This document shows, piece after piece, positions 11,481 through 22,434 of a stretch of 64,000 bases of DNA (position 1 is the stretch's first letter; each line of letters starts with the position of its first letter). The position numbers and the translations under genes are program-made. Under the pieces are notes generated by a model. It ran no database searches, was not told where the DNA came from, and saw nothing but the letters and a program-made list of their open reading frames with translations. The DNA is from Prorocentrum cordatum (Eukaryota > Sar > Dinophyceae > Prorocentrales > Prorocentraceae): NCBI GenBank assembly GCA_963575745.1, contig CAUYUJ010009591.1:241438-305437 (forward strand). The letters are read 5' to 3'.

Positions 11481-12157
11481 GAACCCCGCCACTTCACCGC
11501 ATCAGCGACATCGGAGAGAACTCGCAGCGAGAGGACAACTCTAGGATGGGCTGGGGATCCGCCGCAAGACAATGCAAAACGCATGGCAAGTGGAACATGG
11601 AAGAGGGGAGACATGCGTAGAGGAAGGAAGGATGAGGAGGATGCGGATGGGGGGCACTCGAAGGAGGCTGTAATGTATGATTCCTTACCGAAGCATCCCT
11701 CCAGCTCACCCTGACCTGCTCCGTCCACCGTCTGCAACGGAGACGGCCGAACGCGGTTCCACGGAGTCGAGGCGCGCACACGCTTGACATCGATTCAAAC
11801 AAGCGGCAGCACGCTACGCCTGACTCGCGCGGGAAGCGCTGGCAACAAAATCGGGCACGCAACACAGCGCCCCCGCTGGCTGGCCGACCCCAGCCCCCCC
11901 CTGCCCACCCACGACTCCACTATTCACTATCGGCAAACTGCTGATCGCGGTATCACGGAAAAAAGGCACGCACACGCTTGCCATCGATTAAAACAAGCGG
12001 CAACGCGCCACGCTTGATGTACATATGTACGCTCTGTCGTCGCAGATCCCTATAGGTCTCTGGAATTCGATGTAAATGTCGGCGGGACACATTAATTCAC
12101 CCCTTGCGGGCGGGCGGGCGGGCTCGACCGCCCCGCGCGGAGCCGGGAGCCCTCGGC
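11481..12157. other. Spacer downstream of secreted gene, with a 55-bp direct repeat
   Basis: Two diverged direct repeats of about 55 bp, around ACACGCTTGACATCGATT (11769-11822 and 11963-12018), separated by 194 bp. A GCGGGCGGGCGGGC run occurs at 12106-12122. The segment includes the 3' UTR of the minus-strand gene next to it. No other gene is seen. Confidence 0.6.
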
Positions 12158-15100
12158 TCAGTAGCCAATTGCGACGGAGCCCTTTAGATCCGAAGCTTGA
12201 CCATACAACCGCGCCTCGAGGGACAACATCTTCTTGCACCCTTCCTCAGGCACCGCCGCCTCCGTGTGGTCATCCTCTCCCAACAGCCCTCCGACACGAT
12301 ACCCAGTGCGCTGAAGGTTCTTGACGTAGACGTTCAGATACGGCTGCCCCTTGTCGGTGTGACCGCTGCCGACTTTGAGCTCCACAAGCCCGAGTTTCAG
12401 CCACTTCGGCGTCTCGTCACGCGCGTCGTGAGCGTCGAAGTGAAAGCCTCCAGGCCGCACCTTGTTCGCCCACGTCCCTGTGGCGTTGATCTCCTGGAAG
12501 TACATGTCCGAGCAGTGTGTCCCCAGTCGACGCGCGTCGGCCTCTACAACAAGCAGCGCATCCTCGACGGGCGTTCCGCGCGGAACGCTGACCAAGACAA
12601 ATTTGCCTGGCCTCACCAAATCGAACCGCTGACCGAACATGTTCTGCAAGTGTGGATCGCCGGTGGCGGAGGACAATGACGTCGTCGGTGCTGGCGTTGG
12701 TGCTGGCGTCGACGCCGCAGTCGGGGTGGGCGTGGGGCTTGGCGTCGGGTCGGCCGTCGGCTTGCGTTCGTAACAGGTGCGCGTGTCCGAATCCGCCGGC
12801 CCCCTTGTGGGGCCACCAGGCTGTAGGCACGGGTTCGCAGTTTCCAGTACCAGTTGTAGCTTGTAGTTTCCAGTGTTACAGTTCTGCTTTTTGCTGGTTA
12901 CTGTAACTAGTTGACTTCTTGCTGGTTACTGTAACTAGTTGATTGACCGCGCGAGGGGGGGGGAGGCCCAAACAAGACTTTTAGCCTCACCTGGGCGCGT
13001 TGTCTGAATTGCTGGGGGGGGCTCGAAATCGACACCCCTCACGCAGATCCGCGGGGTCAGGGTCCAAAAACACAGGGGATGTGCCACATTTCTGAAATTC
13101 GGTGCCACCCCTCACGCAGATCCGCGGGGTCAGGGTCCAAAAACACAGGGGATTTGCCACATTTCTGAAATTCGGTGCCACCCCTCACGCAGATCCGCGG
13201 GGTCAGGGTCCAAAAACACATGGGATTTGCCACATTTCTGAAATTCGGTGCCACCCCTCACGCAGATCCGCGGGGTCAGGGTCCAAAAACACATGGGATT
13301 TGCCACATTTCTGAAATTCGGTGCCACCCCTCACGCAGATCCGCGGGGTCAGGGTCCAAAAACACATGGGATTTGCCACATTTCTGAAATTCGGTGCCAC
13401 CCCTCACGCAGATCCGCGGGGTCAGGGTCCAAAAACACATGGGATTTGCCACATTTCTGAAATTCGGTGCCACCCCTCACGCAGATCCGCGGGGTCAGGG
13501 TCCAAAAACACAGGGATTTGCCACATTTCTGAAATTCGGTGCCACCCCTCACGCAGATCCGCGGGGTCAGGGTCCAAAAACACATGGGATTTGCCACATT
13601 TCTGAAATTCGGTGCCACCCCTCACGCAGATCCGCGGGGTCAGGGTCCAAAAACACATGGGATTTGCCACATTTCTGAAATTCGGTGCCACCCCTCACGC
13701 AGATCCGCGGGGTCAGGGTCCAAAAACACAGGGGATTTGCCACATTTCTGAAATTCGGTGCCACCCCTCACGGACATCCATCGCAAGGCGTGGTAACCCA
13801 AACTGCGAGTACTCCCTCGGCCCTTTAATCCCAAGGTGTGGTAACCAAGCTCGTAAACCATACACGTCTTACCAATCGCCCTGTGTGGTAACCCCTCTTG
13901 TGATCAGTTGGTTTTGCCGATTGCGAATCGGCCTCGCATGAAGTTCCGATACTGCTGCGCGACAGCGCCAAAGCCTCATGACTTAGCTCTTCCATGGCCC
14001 ATTCTCCGAGAGAGGGGGCCGGCGGCAGGGGGCGAAGCCCTTACGGATAAAAAGGCGTCGGACTCCCCATCGCTCCCAAGCGCAGGAAACAGGCAGGGGA
14101 CCATTCCCCAGTCGAGACATGCACAAATCCGACGCACTCCTGATTCGAATTGCACTCGTCGGCGCAAGGTCCAATATCACCACCAGAGACGTCTACTCTG
14201 ATTGAGCCCAAGTTGCCGGCGACACCGTTCCCATCGCACGTCTGACCCGTATGCTCTGTGTACAACAGCATCAATGCCAGTGTCGGTGCTGGCGTCGGTG
14301 CCAATGTCGGACTGGACGTCGGGCTGGGCGCAGGGGTCTTGACCCAGATCGTGCCCTGTACTGGATACGAATTCCTTGGCCAAGTCGTCGCTCCAGCGCC
14401 CACCATACCTTGACCCTCAGCCTCTGTTGCCCCAAACCCGATGGCGTCGTCGGCATCACCAACTCTGTCATAGTTGTTGAAGAGAGCACCGAATCGCACC
14501 CTGGCCTGATAGATTGACATGTCGTCTGCGTAATTAATGCCCGAACCCATCCAAACGGTTTCTTCCGCCCATCCGTTCCGCCCGGCGTATTCAGCCCACA
14601 GCCTGATATCAGCAGTCGATTCGCCGAACCTGATATTCGTGGAGGAGCCGATGGGAGTAGTGGCGAACAGATCCTTGAGAGTCGTCGTCGTGGGAAGCCC
14701 CATGGAGGCAAAATTGTACGTCTTGCACCCCCCAGGGAGACACCCTCTTATTTCGGTCGCGGGCGCAGACAGAAATGCGTCAAACTTTCCGTCGGCATCC
14801 TTGTAAGGGTCAGTATCGGCTTCATCCACGAGTTGGTCATTTGTCCAGTAGTCGCTGGAGAAGGTGAACTGGCTGAAGGTGGCAAACCGCATCGCCAGCA
14901 CAAAGCCGCCATCGCTGCCCGGGTGCGGCGTGTGGACCGTCGGGTACGGCGTCGGGCTTGGCGTGGGGCTAGGGGTCGGACTGGGCGTCGGACTGGGCGT
15001 GGGACTGGGCTGACAGTTTCCATTTGTAGCGATATCACCCACTTTCCAATCACGATGAATCGCAGCTGTACTGTCGAAACGTCCATGAGAATTGCCGGCC

Positions 15101-16035
15101 GTTACACCATTGGCACCTTGCCAAAGCACACCAGAACCAACCGCAAGCTCCACCCCACCGCGGCATTGCCTCAAATCTGGCCAGTAAACCGTTCCAGATC
15201 CAAGCTCCGCCACCCAATCGAAATTGAAATACCTACCGACGGTGCCACCCGCATGATCAGTGCTCAGCACTGGCAACAACAAATCCGTCGTCTGCTCGAA
15301 GGTAGGCGCTGGCGTTGGAGCCGTCGGGTGGGGCGTGGGGCTCGGCGTCGGGCTCGGGGTCGGCGCGGCGAGGCACGTCGATAGCGACAAGGGATCATAG
15401 CACGTCGAGTTTGAAATGGCCCTGGTCACTGAAAAGTCACAGATCCTATACCTCTCTGCAGAGTCCGCTGGGAATGTGCTCGGACTGAGGGTATTCAATG
15501 CTCCGTCCAGGGGAGGCAGAGATGCCAGCGCGGTGCCGTAGGACGAGAACACGGGCCGGTCCACTTGTGTGTTGAATACCTGTTGGCCGTTGACGTAGCA
15601 GGCGAAGTCGCTTTCACTCACGATGACCATCTCATAGTACTGATCAAGGCCAACTGGCAACGTCACACGGTAAGTCGTTGAGGGAATCGACAGGGCATTA
15701 AACTGGAAAAGCAACTGAAAGGTCCCCGCATTCACCCCAGGCATCCCAGGCCCGTAGATAGCCATGTAGGGATTGTAGCCACTCCCCAAAAGAAGATAAG
15801 AAGAGGCGATGTTAGGAAAAGAAGAAGTAACGTGAATCGAAAAACCGATGCGAAATGGAATGCCATTACCATTCCACCCTTGCTCCGCGCAGGCCATCGC
15901 TGGTGCTGGGGTCGGTGCTGGCGTGGACGCCTCATTGCCGTCCGACCCGTGCACGGACACCTGGATGAGATGCAGCTCGGCGCCCACCATGGAAGCGAAC
16001 GCGGACACCGTCGCGATGATTAGCTTGTACGCCAT
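12158..16035 (-). CDS. Secreted mosaic protein: lectin-like, fibrinogen-like, PAN and vWD-like domains
   Basis: Two exons, 16035-14045 and 12803-12158, give about 878 residues. Residues 1-19 look like a signal peptide (MAYKLIIATV, hydrophobic, ending VGA), which decides the start. Pro-Thr-Ser linkers (PTPSPTPSPT) at about 38-47, 225-245, 343-370, 568-586 and 680-705 separate globular parts. These are a beta-rich LamG/lectin-like region (52-215), a second small domain (246-341), and a fibrinogen-like domain (374-567; YWTNDQL, EIRGCL, DAIGFG). A PAN/apple-like Cys domain (600-675) is split by the intron, with its last Cys in exon 2. A GDPHLQN vWD-like domain ends the protein (708-878). It is probably extracellular or cell-surface carbohydrate binding. 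The reading stays open through all domains, unlike the retroelements nearby, so it may be functional. Domain names are by pattern only. Confidence 0.85.
12789..13020 (+). repeat. Dispersed repeat at intron acceptor
   Basis: Same family as 990-1165 and 17860-18035. Its GCCGGCCCCCTTGTGG head supplies the acceptor AG, and about 15 bases of the head lie inside exon 2. Two internal copies of TGCTGGTTACTGTAACTAGTTGA sit at 12892-12942. Confidence 0.78.
12804..14044 (-). other. Coding intron, phase 2, 1,241 bp
   Basis: Donor CC|GTAAGG at 14045/14044 and acceptor CCACAAG|G at 12804/12803 restore the frame (split Pro codon) and complete the PAN domain. Other nearby AGs give the wrong frame for the vWD-like domain. 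The intron holds the dispersed repeat 12804-13020, ten 73-bp tandem units, and a right part ending in an inverted copy of the left edge: CCGCCGGCCCCCT at 12792-12804 against AGGGGGCCGGCGG at 14011-14023. Confidence 0.8.
13026..13772. repeat. 73-bp tandem repeat, ten units, inside intron
   Basis: Units start near CCCCTCACGCAGATCCGCGG and contain GGTCAGGGTCCAAAAACACA and TTGCCACATTTCTGAAATTC. Spacing is 73 bp except for one unit of 72. The copies are nearly identical, so the array is young or homogenised. It ends in a partial unit at 13765. There are no spacers, so it is not a CRISPR. Open frames of 65-94 codons within it are repeat artefacts. Confidence 0.96.
14005..14046. repeat. Right terminus of the intron repeat
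   Basis: The sequence from GAGAGGGGGCCGGCGGCAGG to CCCTTACGGA has a relative at 21735-21775 with the same length and pattern (CCTGCGGCAGGGGGC, then TTTTGCGGA). Read on the minus strand this edge gives TCCGTAAG here (GT donor) and TCCGCAAAAG there (a possible GC donor). Confidence 0.65.
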
Positions 16036-16052
16036 GACTGAGGCGACTATGG

Positions 16053-16134
16053 CTTGAAAGGATAAGAAAGAGCAGATGTAAAAGGTAAGAAAGAGCAGTT
16101 GTTCGATTGAGATGCCAGGAGGAGATGCACTCAC
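16053..16134 (-). other. 5'UTR intron (82 bp) and trans-splice-like acceptor
   Basis: Donor GAG|GTGAGT at 16135/16134 and acceptor CTTTCAAG|CC at 16053/16052, 17 bases before the ATG. The acceptor follows a strong pyrimidine tract with two TGCTCTTTCTTA copies. The same AG could serve as a present-day spliced-leader acceptor. Confidence 0.65.
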
Positions 16135-16142
16135 CTCGCGGA

Positions 16143-16164
16143 CTTGAGCCAAAATGGCTACGGA
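16143..16164 (-). other. Relict dinoflagellate spliced leader
   Basis: All 22 bases match the dinoflagellate spliced leader, with T at the variable first base (core TAGCCATTTTGGCTCA). It lies 108 bases upstream of the start codon of the secreted gene, in the same orientation. It is followed by TCCGCGAG and a GT donor. A leader in genomic DNA in this position is the mark of a gene copied back from a trans-spliced mRNA. The other reading, a spliced-leader RNA gene, is less likely because no GT follows the leader directly. Confidence 0.9.
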
Positions 16165-16184
16165 CCTACGCCTTCGAACTCCCT

Positions 16185-17415
16185 TATGGGGCCACGAAAC
16201 GTATGAGGGTGTACCAAATCGTATGCGGGCAAGCCAGGCGGACCCTGCCGCTGGGGCCGTCAGAAGATCTCCTTCTGGGGGCACGAAACGTGCGAGGTGT
16301 GTGCCGAATCGGGTGCGGGTACGCCATGCGGACTCTGCCGCTGCGTCCTTTGGTGGAGCTCCCTATGGGGCCACGAAACGTGCAAGGGGTGTACCAAATC
16401 GGGCGCGGGTACGCAATGCGGACGCTGCGTCCTTCGGTGGAGCTCCCTATGGGGCCACGAAACGTGCGAGGGTGTGCCGAATTGGGTGCTTGGCACCTTC
16501 GGTGGAGCTCCCTATGGAGACACGAAACGTGTGAGGGGGGGCAGGCACGCCATGCGGACCCTGCCGCTGGGGCCAACTGTGGAGCTCCCCATGGAGACAC
16601 GACGCAAGTGAGAGGTGTGCCGTATCGAGTGCGGGCACGCCATGCGGACCCTGCCGCTCGGGCCGTCGGTGGAGCACCCATATGGGGGCTCGAAACGTGC
16701 GAGGGGTGTACCAAATCAGGTGCGGGTACGCCATGCGGGCCATGCCGCTGGGGCCTACGGTGGAGCTCCCTATGGGGCCACGAAACGTGCGACAGGTGTG
16801 CCGACCCGGGTGCGGGCACGCCATGCGGACCCTGCCGCTGGGGCCGTCGGTGGAGCTCCCCATGGAGCCACGAAGCGTGTGAAGGGTGTGCCTAATCGTG
16901 TGCGGGCACGCCATGCGGACCCTGCTGCTGGCGGCCCCTCCCCATGGAGATGCGAAGCGTGTGGGAGACTTGTCGAATGGGGTGTGACTCATTGCATCTG
17001 TTCCATCACCGTCTCCACTTGTGGGGCGCGTGCGGTCGCCGCGCGCGATCGGACCTGCACTGCACACGCCATGCAGACCCTGCGGTTGGGACCTTCGTTG
17101 GGGCTCCCGAAGGGGCCACGAAACGTGCGACGGGTGTGCCAACCCGGGCGGGGTACGCCAGGCGGACCGGACCCTGCCGCTGGGGTCGACGGTGGAGCGC
17201 CCCATGCGGCCACGAAGCGCGTGAGAGAGGTGCCGAATCGTGTGCGGGTCCGTCATGCGGACCCTGCCGCTGGGGCCGTCGGTGGAGCTGCCCATGGAGA
17301 CACGAAGCCTGTGAGAGGTGTGCCGAATCGTGTGCGGGTACATACGGACCATGCCGCTGGGGTCGTCAGTGGAGCTCCCCTATGGGGCACGAAACGTGCG
17401 AGGGGTGTGACGAAA
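16185..17415. repeat. Degenerate ~90-bp minisatellite, copy 2
   Basis: About thirteen units, starting within 25 bases of the relict spliced leader and running into the duplicated block. Unit starts are, for example, 16298, 16389 and 16472 (spacing 91 and 83). The part from 16871 on is the duplicate of 1-545. Confidence 0.9.
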
Positions 17416-18086
17416 TGTGAATACTGCGGAGGGCAAAGGCAGAGATGGGAGGAGGGAGGAGGAGGGAGGAGTAAGGAAAAAGGAACGCGGGGCGCTGTCC
17501 CTTCAAAACGAGGACCCAACACAAGATGGTTTGGAAAACCTGTTCTGGAAACGACCCAGGACCAGACCTGGTGGTCGCAAGCTCGCCAACATTGCGTGCA
17601 CGACGCCCTCTCGAGAATCGAAAAGAGCAATCTGCAAATCGGCCTGGCAGGGTGGGGGTTCTAGCAACCTCTGGGGTGAGCGCCACGATAGCCAGAACCC
17701 CTCCTGAGCCCAGCATGGCAGGACAAGTCAGCATCTGATCGGCAAATCGGATCGAATCGGTGTGCTCTGGATCAGGCAGCATCGGCACGGAATCGAAATC
17801 GAATCGGCTGCGCCAAGATGCACAACAACGTCATGCAAACATCGGGCCGCATCGGATCGTCGGAATCTGCCGGCCCCCTTGTGGGGCCACCAGGCTGTCG
17901 GGCGAAGTTGCTGCTCCCTGCGCCAGTTGCTGTTTCAAATATCCAATGTTACAGTACTGCTGTCTGCTTCCTACTGTAAGTTGCTGAAGTCCGCGCGAGG
18001 GGGGGGAGCCTCAAACCAGCAGTTGACTACGCCCGGATCGCGTGCTCTGAATGCCCTGGGGTGCGTGGGACACGTAAAAATACATG
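17416..18086. repeat. Duplicated flank plus dispersed repeat copy
   Basis: Second copy of 546-1215. The dispersed GCCGGCCCCCTTG repeat occupies about 17860-18035. No gene is seen. Confidence 0.8.
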
Positions 18087-18275
18087 AGGTTCGCGCCCCC
18101 GAAGCCATAATCCCTTTGTATATTATGCAATTGTCGCGTCCCCGAGGCCCCCCCTTTGTAAATTACGCAATGCTTGCGTCCCCAAGGCAACAGAGCCTCG
18201 TAAATTACTCAATCTTCGCGTCCCCGAAGCCTTAAACCCTGGAAAATTACACTGTATTCGCATTGCCGAGGCCAA
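18087..18275. repeat. ~42-bp tandem repeat, second copy
   Basis: Duplicate of 1216-1400, with the same unit starts (TTCGCGTCCCCGAAGCC type) and a few substitutions. Confidence 0.8.
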
Positions 18276-21200
18276 GATTGCTCGAAGGTGCCCGAAGATG
18301 GTTCCAAGACGGCCCAAGAGGGCCCAGAGAGGACCCAAGAGAGCTCCAAGAGGCCTCCCGAGAGAGCCCCACGAGGCCAAAATCGTAGATGTTACGAAAG
18401 TGTTTGAAGGAGTATGGCCTTCTCGCATCTTTGGCGTTCCAACACTCCAAGACGGCTCAAGAAGCTCCCAAGACCGCCCCAAGGCAGCCCAAGACGCCTC
18501 CAAGGGGGCCCCAAGACGCCCCAAGAGGGCTCTCAGATGGCCCAAGAAGCGCTCAAGACGGCCCAAGAAGGCCCCAAGACGTCCCCAAGAGGGGCCCAAG
18601 CAGGGGACCACGAACCGAGTATTCCATATTTGTGCCCCGAGAAGCCCCCAGGAAGCACCAAGAGGCCGTCAAGAGGCCCCAAGAGGCCCTAAGAGGCACC
18701 CGAGACGCGCCCAAGAGGCATCCAAGAGACCCCAAAGATGTCCCACAAAGCCCCAAGAGGCCCCCAAGAGGCGCCCAAACCGCCTCCAAGAGGCCCCCGA
18801 GAGGCTCCCCACGACACCGCAACACATATACAAGAGGCCTCAGACCCACAACCCAGGCACGGTGGCGGGGATGGGCCGAAGGCCACTAGAATCCGCCGCC
18901 CCCTGTTGATTCATCACAGGGGTGCCTTACGTGCTAGACCCTTTCGGATTTTGGTGTTGATTCTTTTTCCAAAAGAACTCCCCCTGGGCCTCCGGCGCTC
19001 AATTCGGAAAAAAATCCTCCAAGATGGTCCAAGATGGCCTCCAAGATGGTCACGTTGGCCCAAGATGGCCTCCAAGATGGTCCAAAATGGCCTCCAAGTC
19101 CGCCCAAGATGGTCCTTGACGGCCTCTAAGACGGCCCAGGAGAGTCCAGAATCCCTCCAAATTCGCCCAAGAAGCCTCCAAGACGGCCCAACACGACCCA
19201 AGAGGCCTCCAAGAGGTCCTCCAGGAGGACACGAAGAGGCCAAAATCATCGATTGTCCAACAGTTTTTGAAGGATGTTGGCACTTGTTTCTTCTCGGCAT
19301 TCCGACGGCTCAAGACGGCCCAAGAGGCCCCCCCAAGAGCGCCCCAAGATCGCCCACGAGGCCTCCAAGATGGCCCCATGACGGCCCAAGAGGCCCCCAA
19401 GACGGCCCCAAGAGGTCCCCAAGAGGCCTCCAAGACGGCCACGATCGCCTCCGCAACGGCTAAGATGACCCCGAGATGCCTCCAAGACGGCCCAAGATGC
19501 ATCCAAGACGGTCTAAGATGGCCTCAATATTGCCCAAGACGGCCCAAGAGGCCCCCAAGAGCCTCCAAGACGGCCCAAGAGGCCTCCAAGAGGGGGAGGG
19601 CCCGAAGAGACCAAAATCATTGATTGTCCATCAGTTTTCAAAGAATTTTGGCAATTGTTTCTGCTCGGCATTCCGACGGCTCAAGACGGCCCATGAGGCC
19701 CCCAAGAGCGCCCCAAGATCGCCCACGAGGCCTCCAAGATGGCCCCGTGACGGCCCAAGAGACCCCCAAGACGGCCCCAAGAGGTCCCCAAGAGGCCTCC
19801 AAGACGGCCAAGGTGGCCTCCAAGACGGCTGCGATGGCCCCAAGATGCCTCCAAGACGGCCCAAGATGCATCGAAGACGGCCTGAGACGGCCCAAGAAGC
19901 CCCCAAGAGGCGCCCAAGAGGCCCCCAAGAGGCCTCCAAGAGGTCGTCCAGGAGGGCCTGAAGAGACCAAAATCATTGCTCTTCCTTTGGACTTTGAAGG
20001 ATTTTGACATTTGCTTCTTCTCGACAGCGACGGAGAGACCATACAGGACCTCAAAGTCCACGAACGATCCCTCCAAGACGGACAAGATGGCCTCCAAGAC
20101 GGTCCCAAGACGCCTCCAAGACGGCCAACGTGGCCGAAGATGGCCTCCAAGCTGCGTCCAAGATGATCAAGATGGCCCCAAGATGCCTCCAAGACCGAAA
20201 AGATGGCCCAATGAAACCCTAGAGTAGTTTCCAAAAAGGCAGGGGGCGGCGGTGATTCGCCGTAGGCGTCTTCGATCCGCCGGCCCCTATTGGCTTGCCA
20301 CAGGGGTGCCCGGCGTGCTGGATCCTTTCGGTTTGGGTTTTGGTTCTTCTCCAAAAGAACTCCGCCTGGGGCTTCGGCCCAGCCCGCTGGGGTCCCGGAA
20401 GGGTTCGCAAGACTGCTCGAGAGGTGGCTCCCAAAGTTTTTCCTGCTCCAGATGGCTTCAAGATGGCCTCCAAGATAGCCAAGATGGCCCAAGATGGCCT
20501 CCAAGTTCGCCCAAGATGGTCCAAGATGGCCTCCAAGACGGCTCAAGAGAGTCCAAGATGCCTCCAAGTTCGCACAAGAAACCTCAAAGGCGGCCCAAGA
20601 CGGCCCCAAAGGTCTCCAAGAGGTCTCCAAGACGGCCAAACAGGCCTCCAAGAGGTCCTCCAGCATCCTCAAGGACGGCCCGAAGAGGTCAAAATCATTG
20701 ATTCTCCTGGGGGGATTCAAGGATCTTAGATGTTGTGCCTTGTCGGCCTTCCGACGGCACAAGACGGCCCAAGAGGCCATCAAGATCGCCCCAAGAGTGC
20801 TCAAGAAGCCTCCAAGACGGCCCCAGGACGGCCCAAGAGGCCCCCAAGACGGCCCCAAGAGGCCCCCAAGACGGCCCAAGAGGCCCCCAAGAAGCCCCAG
20901 ATGGCCTCCAAGACTGCCAAGATGGCCTCCAAGATGCCTCCAAGACGGCCAAGATGGCCCCAAGGTGCACCCCAGACGGCCCAAGGTGGCCTTAAGATGG
21001 CCTAAGACGGCCCTATACGCCCACAAGAGGCTTGCAAAACGGCCAAGAGCCCTCCAAGACATCCTCCAGAAGGCCCGACAGGGTTGCCATCATTGATGTT
21101 CCTTAGGTTTTTGCTCCTTTTCAGCTCTCCGACGGCCCAAGACGACCCAAGGGGCCCCCCACATCGACCCAACAGCGCCCAAGAGGCCTCGAAGATAGCC

Positions 21201-21720
21201 CCATGACAGCCCAAGAGACTCCCAAGACGGCCCCAAGAAGGCCCCAAGATGGCCCAAGAGGCCCCCAAGACGCCCAAGATAGCCTCCAAGACGGCCAAGA
21301 TGGCCTCCAAGATACCTCCAAGACGCACAAGATGGCCGTCAAGACGGCTAAGATGGCCCGAAAATGCACCCAAGACGGCCCAATATAGCCTCAATATGGC
21401 CTATGTAGGCCCGCAAGAGGCCTCCAAGAAGGCCCAAAAACCCTCCAAGACGTCCTCCAGGAAGGCCCGAAAGGGCAAAAGGATGTGATGTCCCTTAGGT
21501 TGTTCAAGGATTTTGGCATGTTCTTCTTATCAGCTCTCCGACAGCCCAAGACGGCCCAAGAGGCCCCCAACATCGTCCCAAGAGCGCCCAGGAGGCCTCC
21601 AAGATGGCACCATGACAACCCAAGAGGCCCCCCAAGAGGGCCCCAAGAGGCCCCCAAGAGGGCCCCAAATGGCCCCGAAGACACCGAAGATGGCCTCCAA
21701 GACGGGCAAGATGGCATATA
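18276..21720. repeat. CAAGAGGCC minisatellite, long array
   Basis: 3.4 kb of the 11-15-bp family with higher-order spacers at about 19275, 19640, 20005, 20715, 21100 and 21500 (TTCAAGGATTTTGGCATGTTCTT and CTCTCCGACGGCCCAAGACG types). The spacers show two subfamilies: one with TTCTCGGCATTCCGACGG, one with TTNTCAGCTCTCCGACGG. A minus-strand open frame of 474 codons (19638-21062) is entirely repeat and is not called. Confidence 0.9.
20255..20430. repeat. Dispersed repeat, CCGGCCCCTATTGG type
   Basis: Third copy of the 2019/18889 repeat: GATCCGCCGGCCCCTATTGG, CCACAGGGGTGCC, then TTCTCCAAAAGAACTCCGCC. It interrupts the minisatellite. Confidence 0.65.
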
Positions 21721-21734
21721 TTTCTTCATGATGG

Positions 21735-21775
21735 AGAGGGGGCCTGCGGCAGGGGGCAGAACTTTTGCGGATCGA
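21735..21775. repeat. Relative of the intron repeat's right edge
   Basis: Matches 14005-14046 in pattern and length (GGAGAGGGGGCCTGCGGCAG to TTTTGCGGA). It marks the end of the minisatellite here. Confidence 0.55.
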
Positions 21776-22086
21776 GCCGGCCGGAATATAGACACGGAAT
21801 CGGATCGTTCGGATAGAAATAGTCCCTGGCGTGGTCGTTACATCTCACCGTCTTGACTCTGAAAGCGACGACGAACGCCCGGTCTGCCGCCACGCGGACA
21901 CGAGAGCGAGGCGGGCACCAATCACGCGGGGGGGGGGCGCCTCAGGGCGCTGAGGCTGGGGTCCAGGGAAAGCATCACGGAGTCCATTCGCTTCGCGATG
22001 GCACCTGTAAGAGAGAAGCACTAAAGGGAGGGATGGTAATGAGAAAAGGGAGGAGCAGAATAGGCAAGGAAGGAGGGAGGAAGGAG
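21776..22086. other. Retroelement left flank with GGA-rich target
   Basis: No gene. Contains ACGGAGTCCATTCGCTTCGC and GATGGCACCTG (21979-22011), a motif that recurs at 46780 and 49620, always next to GGA/CTC-rich sequence. A purine tract (22024-22086) ends in AGGAG, the insertion target of the retroelement. Confidence 0.7.
22082..22086. repeat. Target site duplication, left
   Basis: AGGAG immediately outside the left LTR, matching 45720-45724. Five bases is the length expected for Ty1/copia integrases. Confidence 0.85.
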
Positions 22087-22428
22087 AGTCTTTCCTCTGA
22101 GAATCGGGGTAAGATGACAAAAGGAATTAAGATCTCATGTTCACACTGCTCAGGGAGAGAGGGGACGGGATGAGACATTGATAAGACAAGTATCCGCTAG
22201 GCAAGACTACTCTATCAGGAATGTGAAGGGAGAAGGTCGGCCGGGGACGGACGATGACGAGCCGAACGCACGCCCATCGCACTCCTTTTCTCTCCTGCAA
22301 GCCGAGGTTGACTTGCTCGAGCAGTCATACAGCTGCGGAACGCAGCTGACAGTTCCAGCGGACAGTGCAACGCATGCAAACTAAGTTATGTCTTAATTGA
22401 TTATGAGGCGGAGAGGAGCATATTTACT
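22087..22428 (-). repeat. 3' LTR
   Basis: 342 bp, matching 45378-45719 over the full length. In the sense direction it begins AGTAAATATG and ends GGAAAGACT, so the usual TG...CA ends are replaced by AGT...ACT. Confidence 0.93.
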
Positions 22429-22434
22429 CCCCCC
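22429..22434 (-). promoter_or_regulatory. Polypurine tract, candidate
   Basis: GGGGGG on the sense strand directly before the 3' LTR, preceded by GC-rich CGCCGC. Short, but in the position required for plus-strand priming. Confidence 0.5.

Larger units (their letters stand above)
16871..20028. repeat. Segmental duplication, right copy
   Basis: Partner of 1-3184, offset 16,870 bases at the start and 16,844 at the end because of indels. After 20028 the minisatellite continues with CGGAGAGACC instead of (ACAT)n. Confidence 0.93.

Noticed and set aside
13026-13772. CRISPR-like appearance of a regular array
   Set aside because: The 73-bp units are fully tandem with no unique spacers, in a eukaryotic intron.
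19638-21062. 474-codon open frame on the minus strand, and many others in the CAAGAGGCC arrays
   Set aside because: The repeat unit lacks stops, so all six frames stay open. The frames have no conserved domain and change with unit indels.
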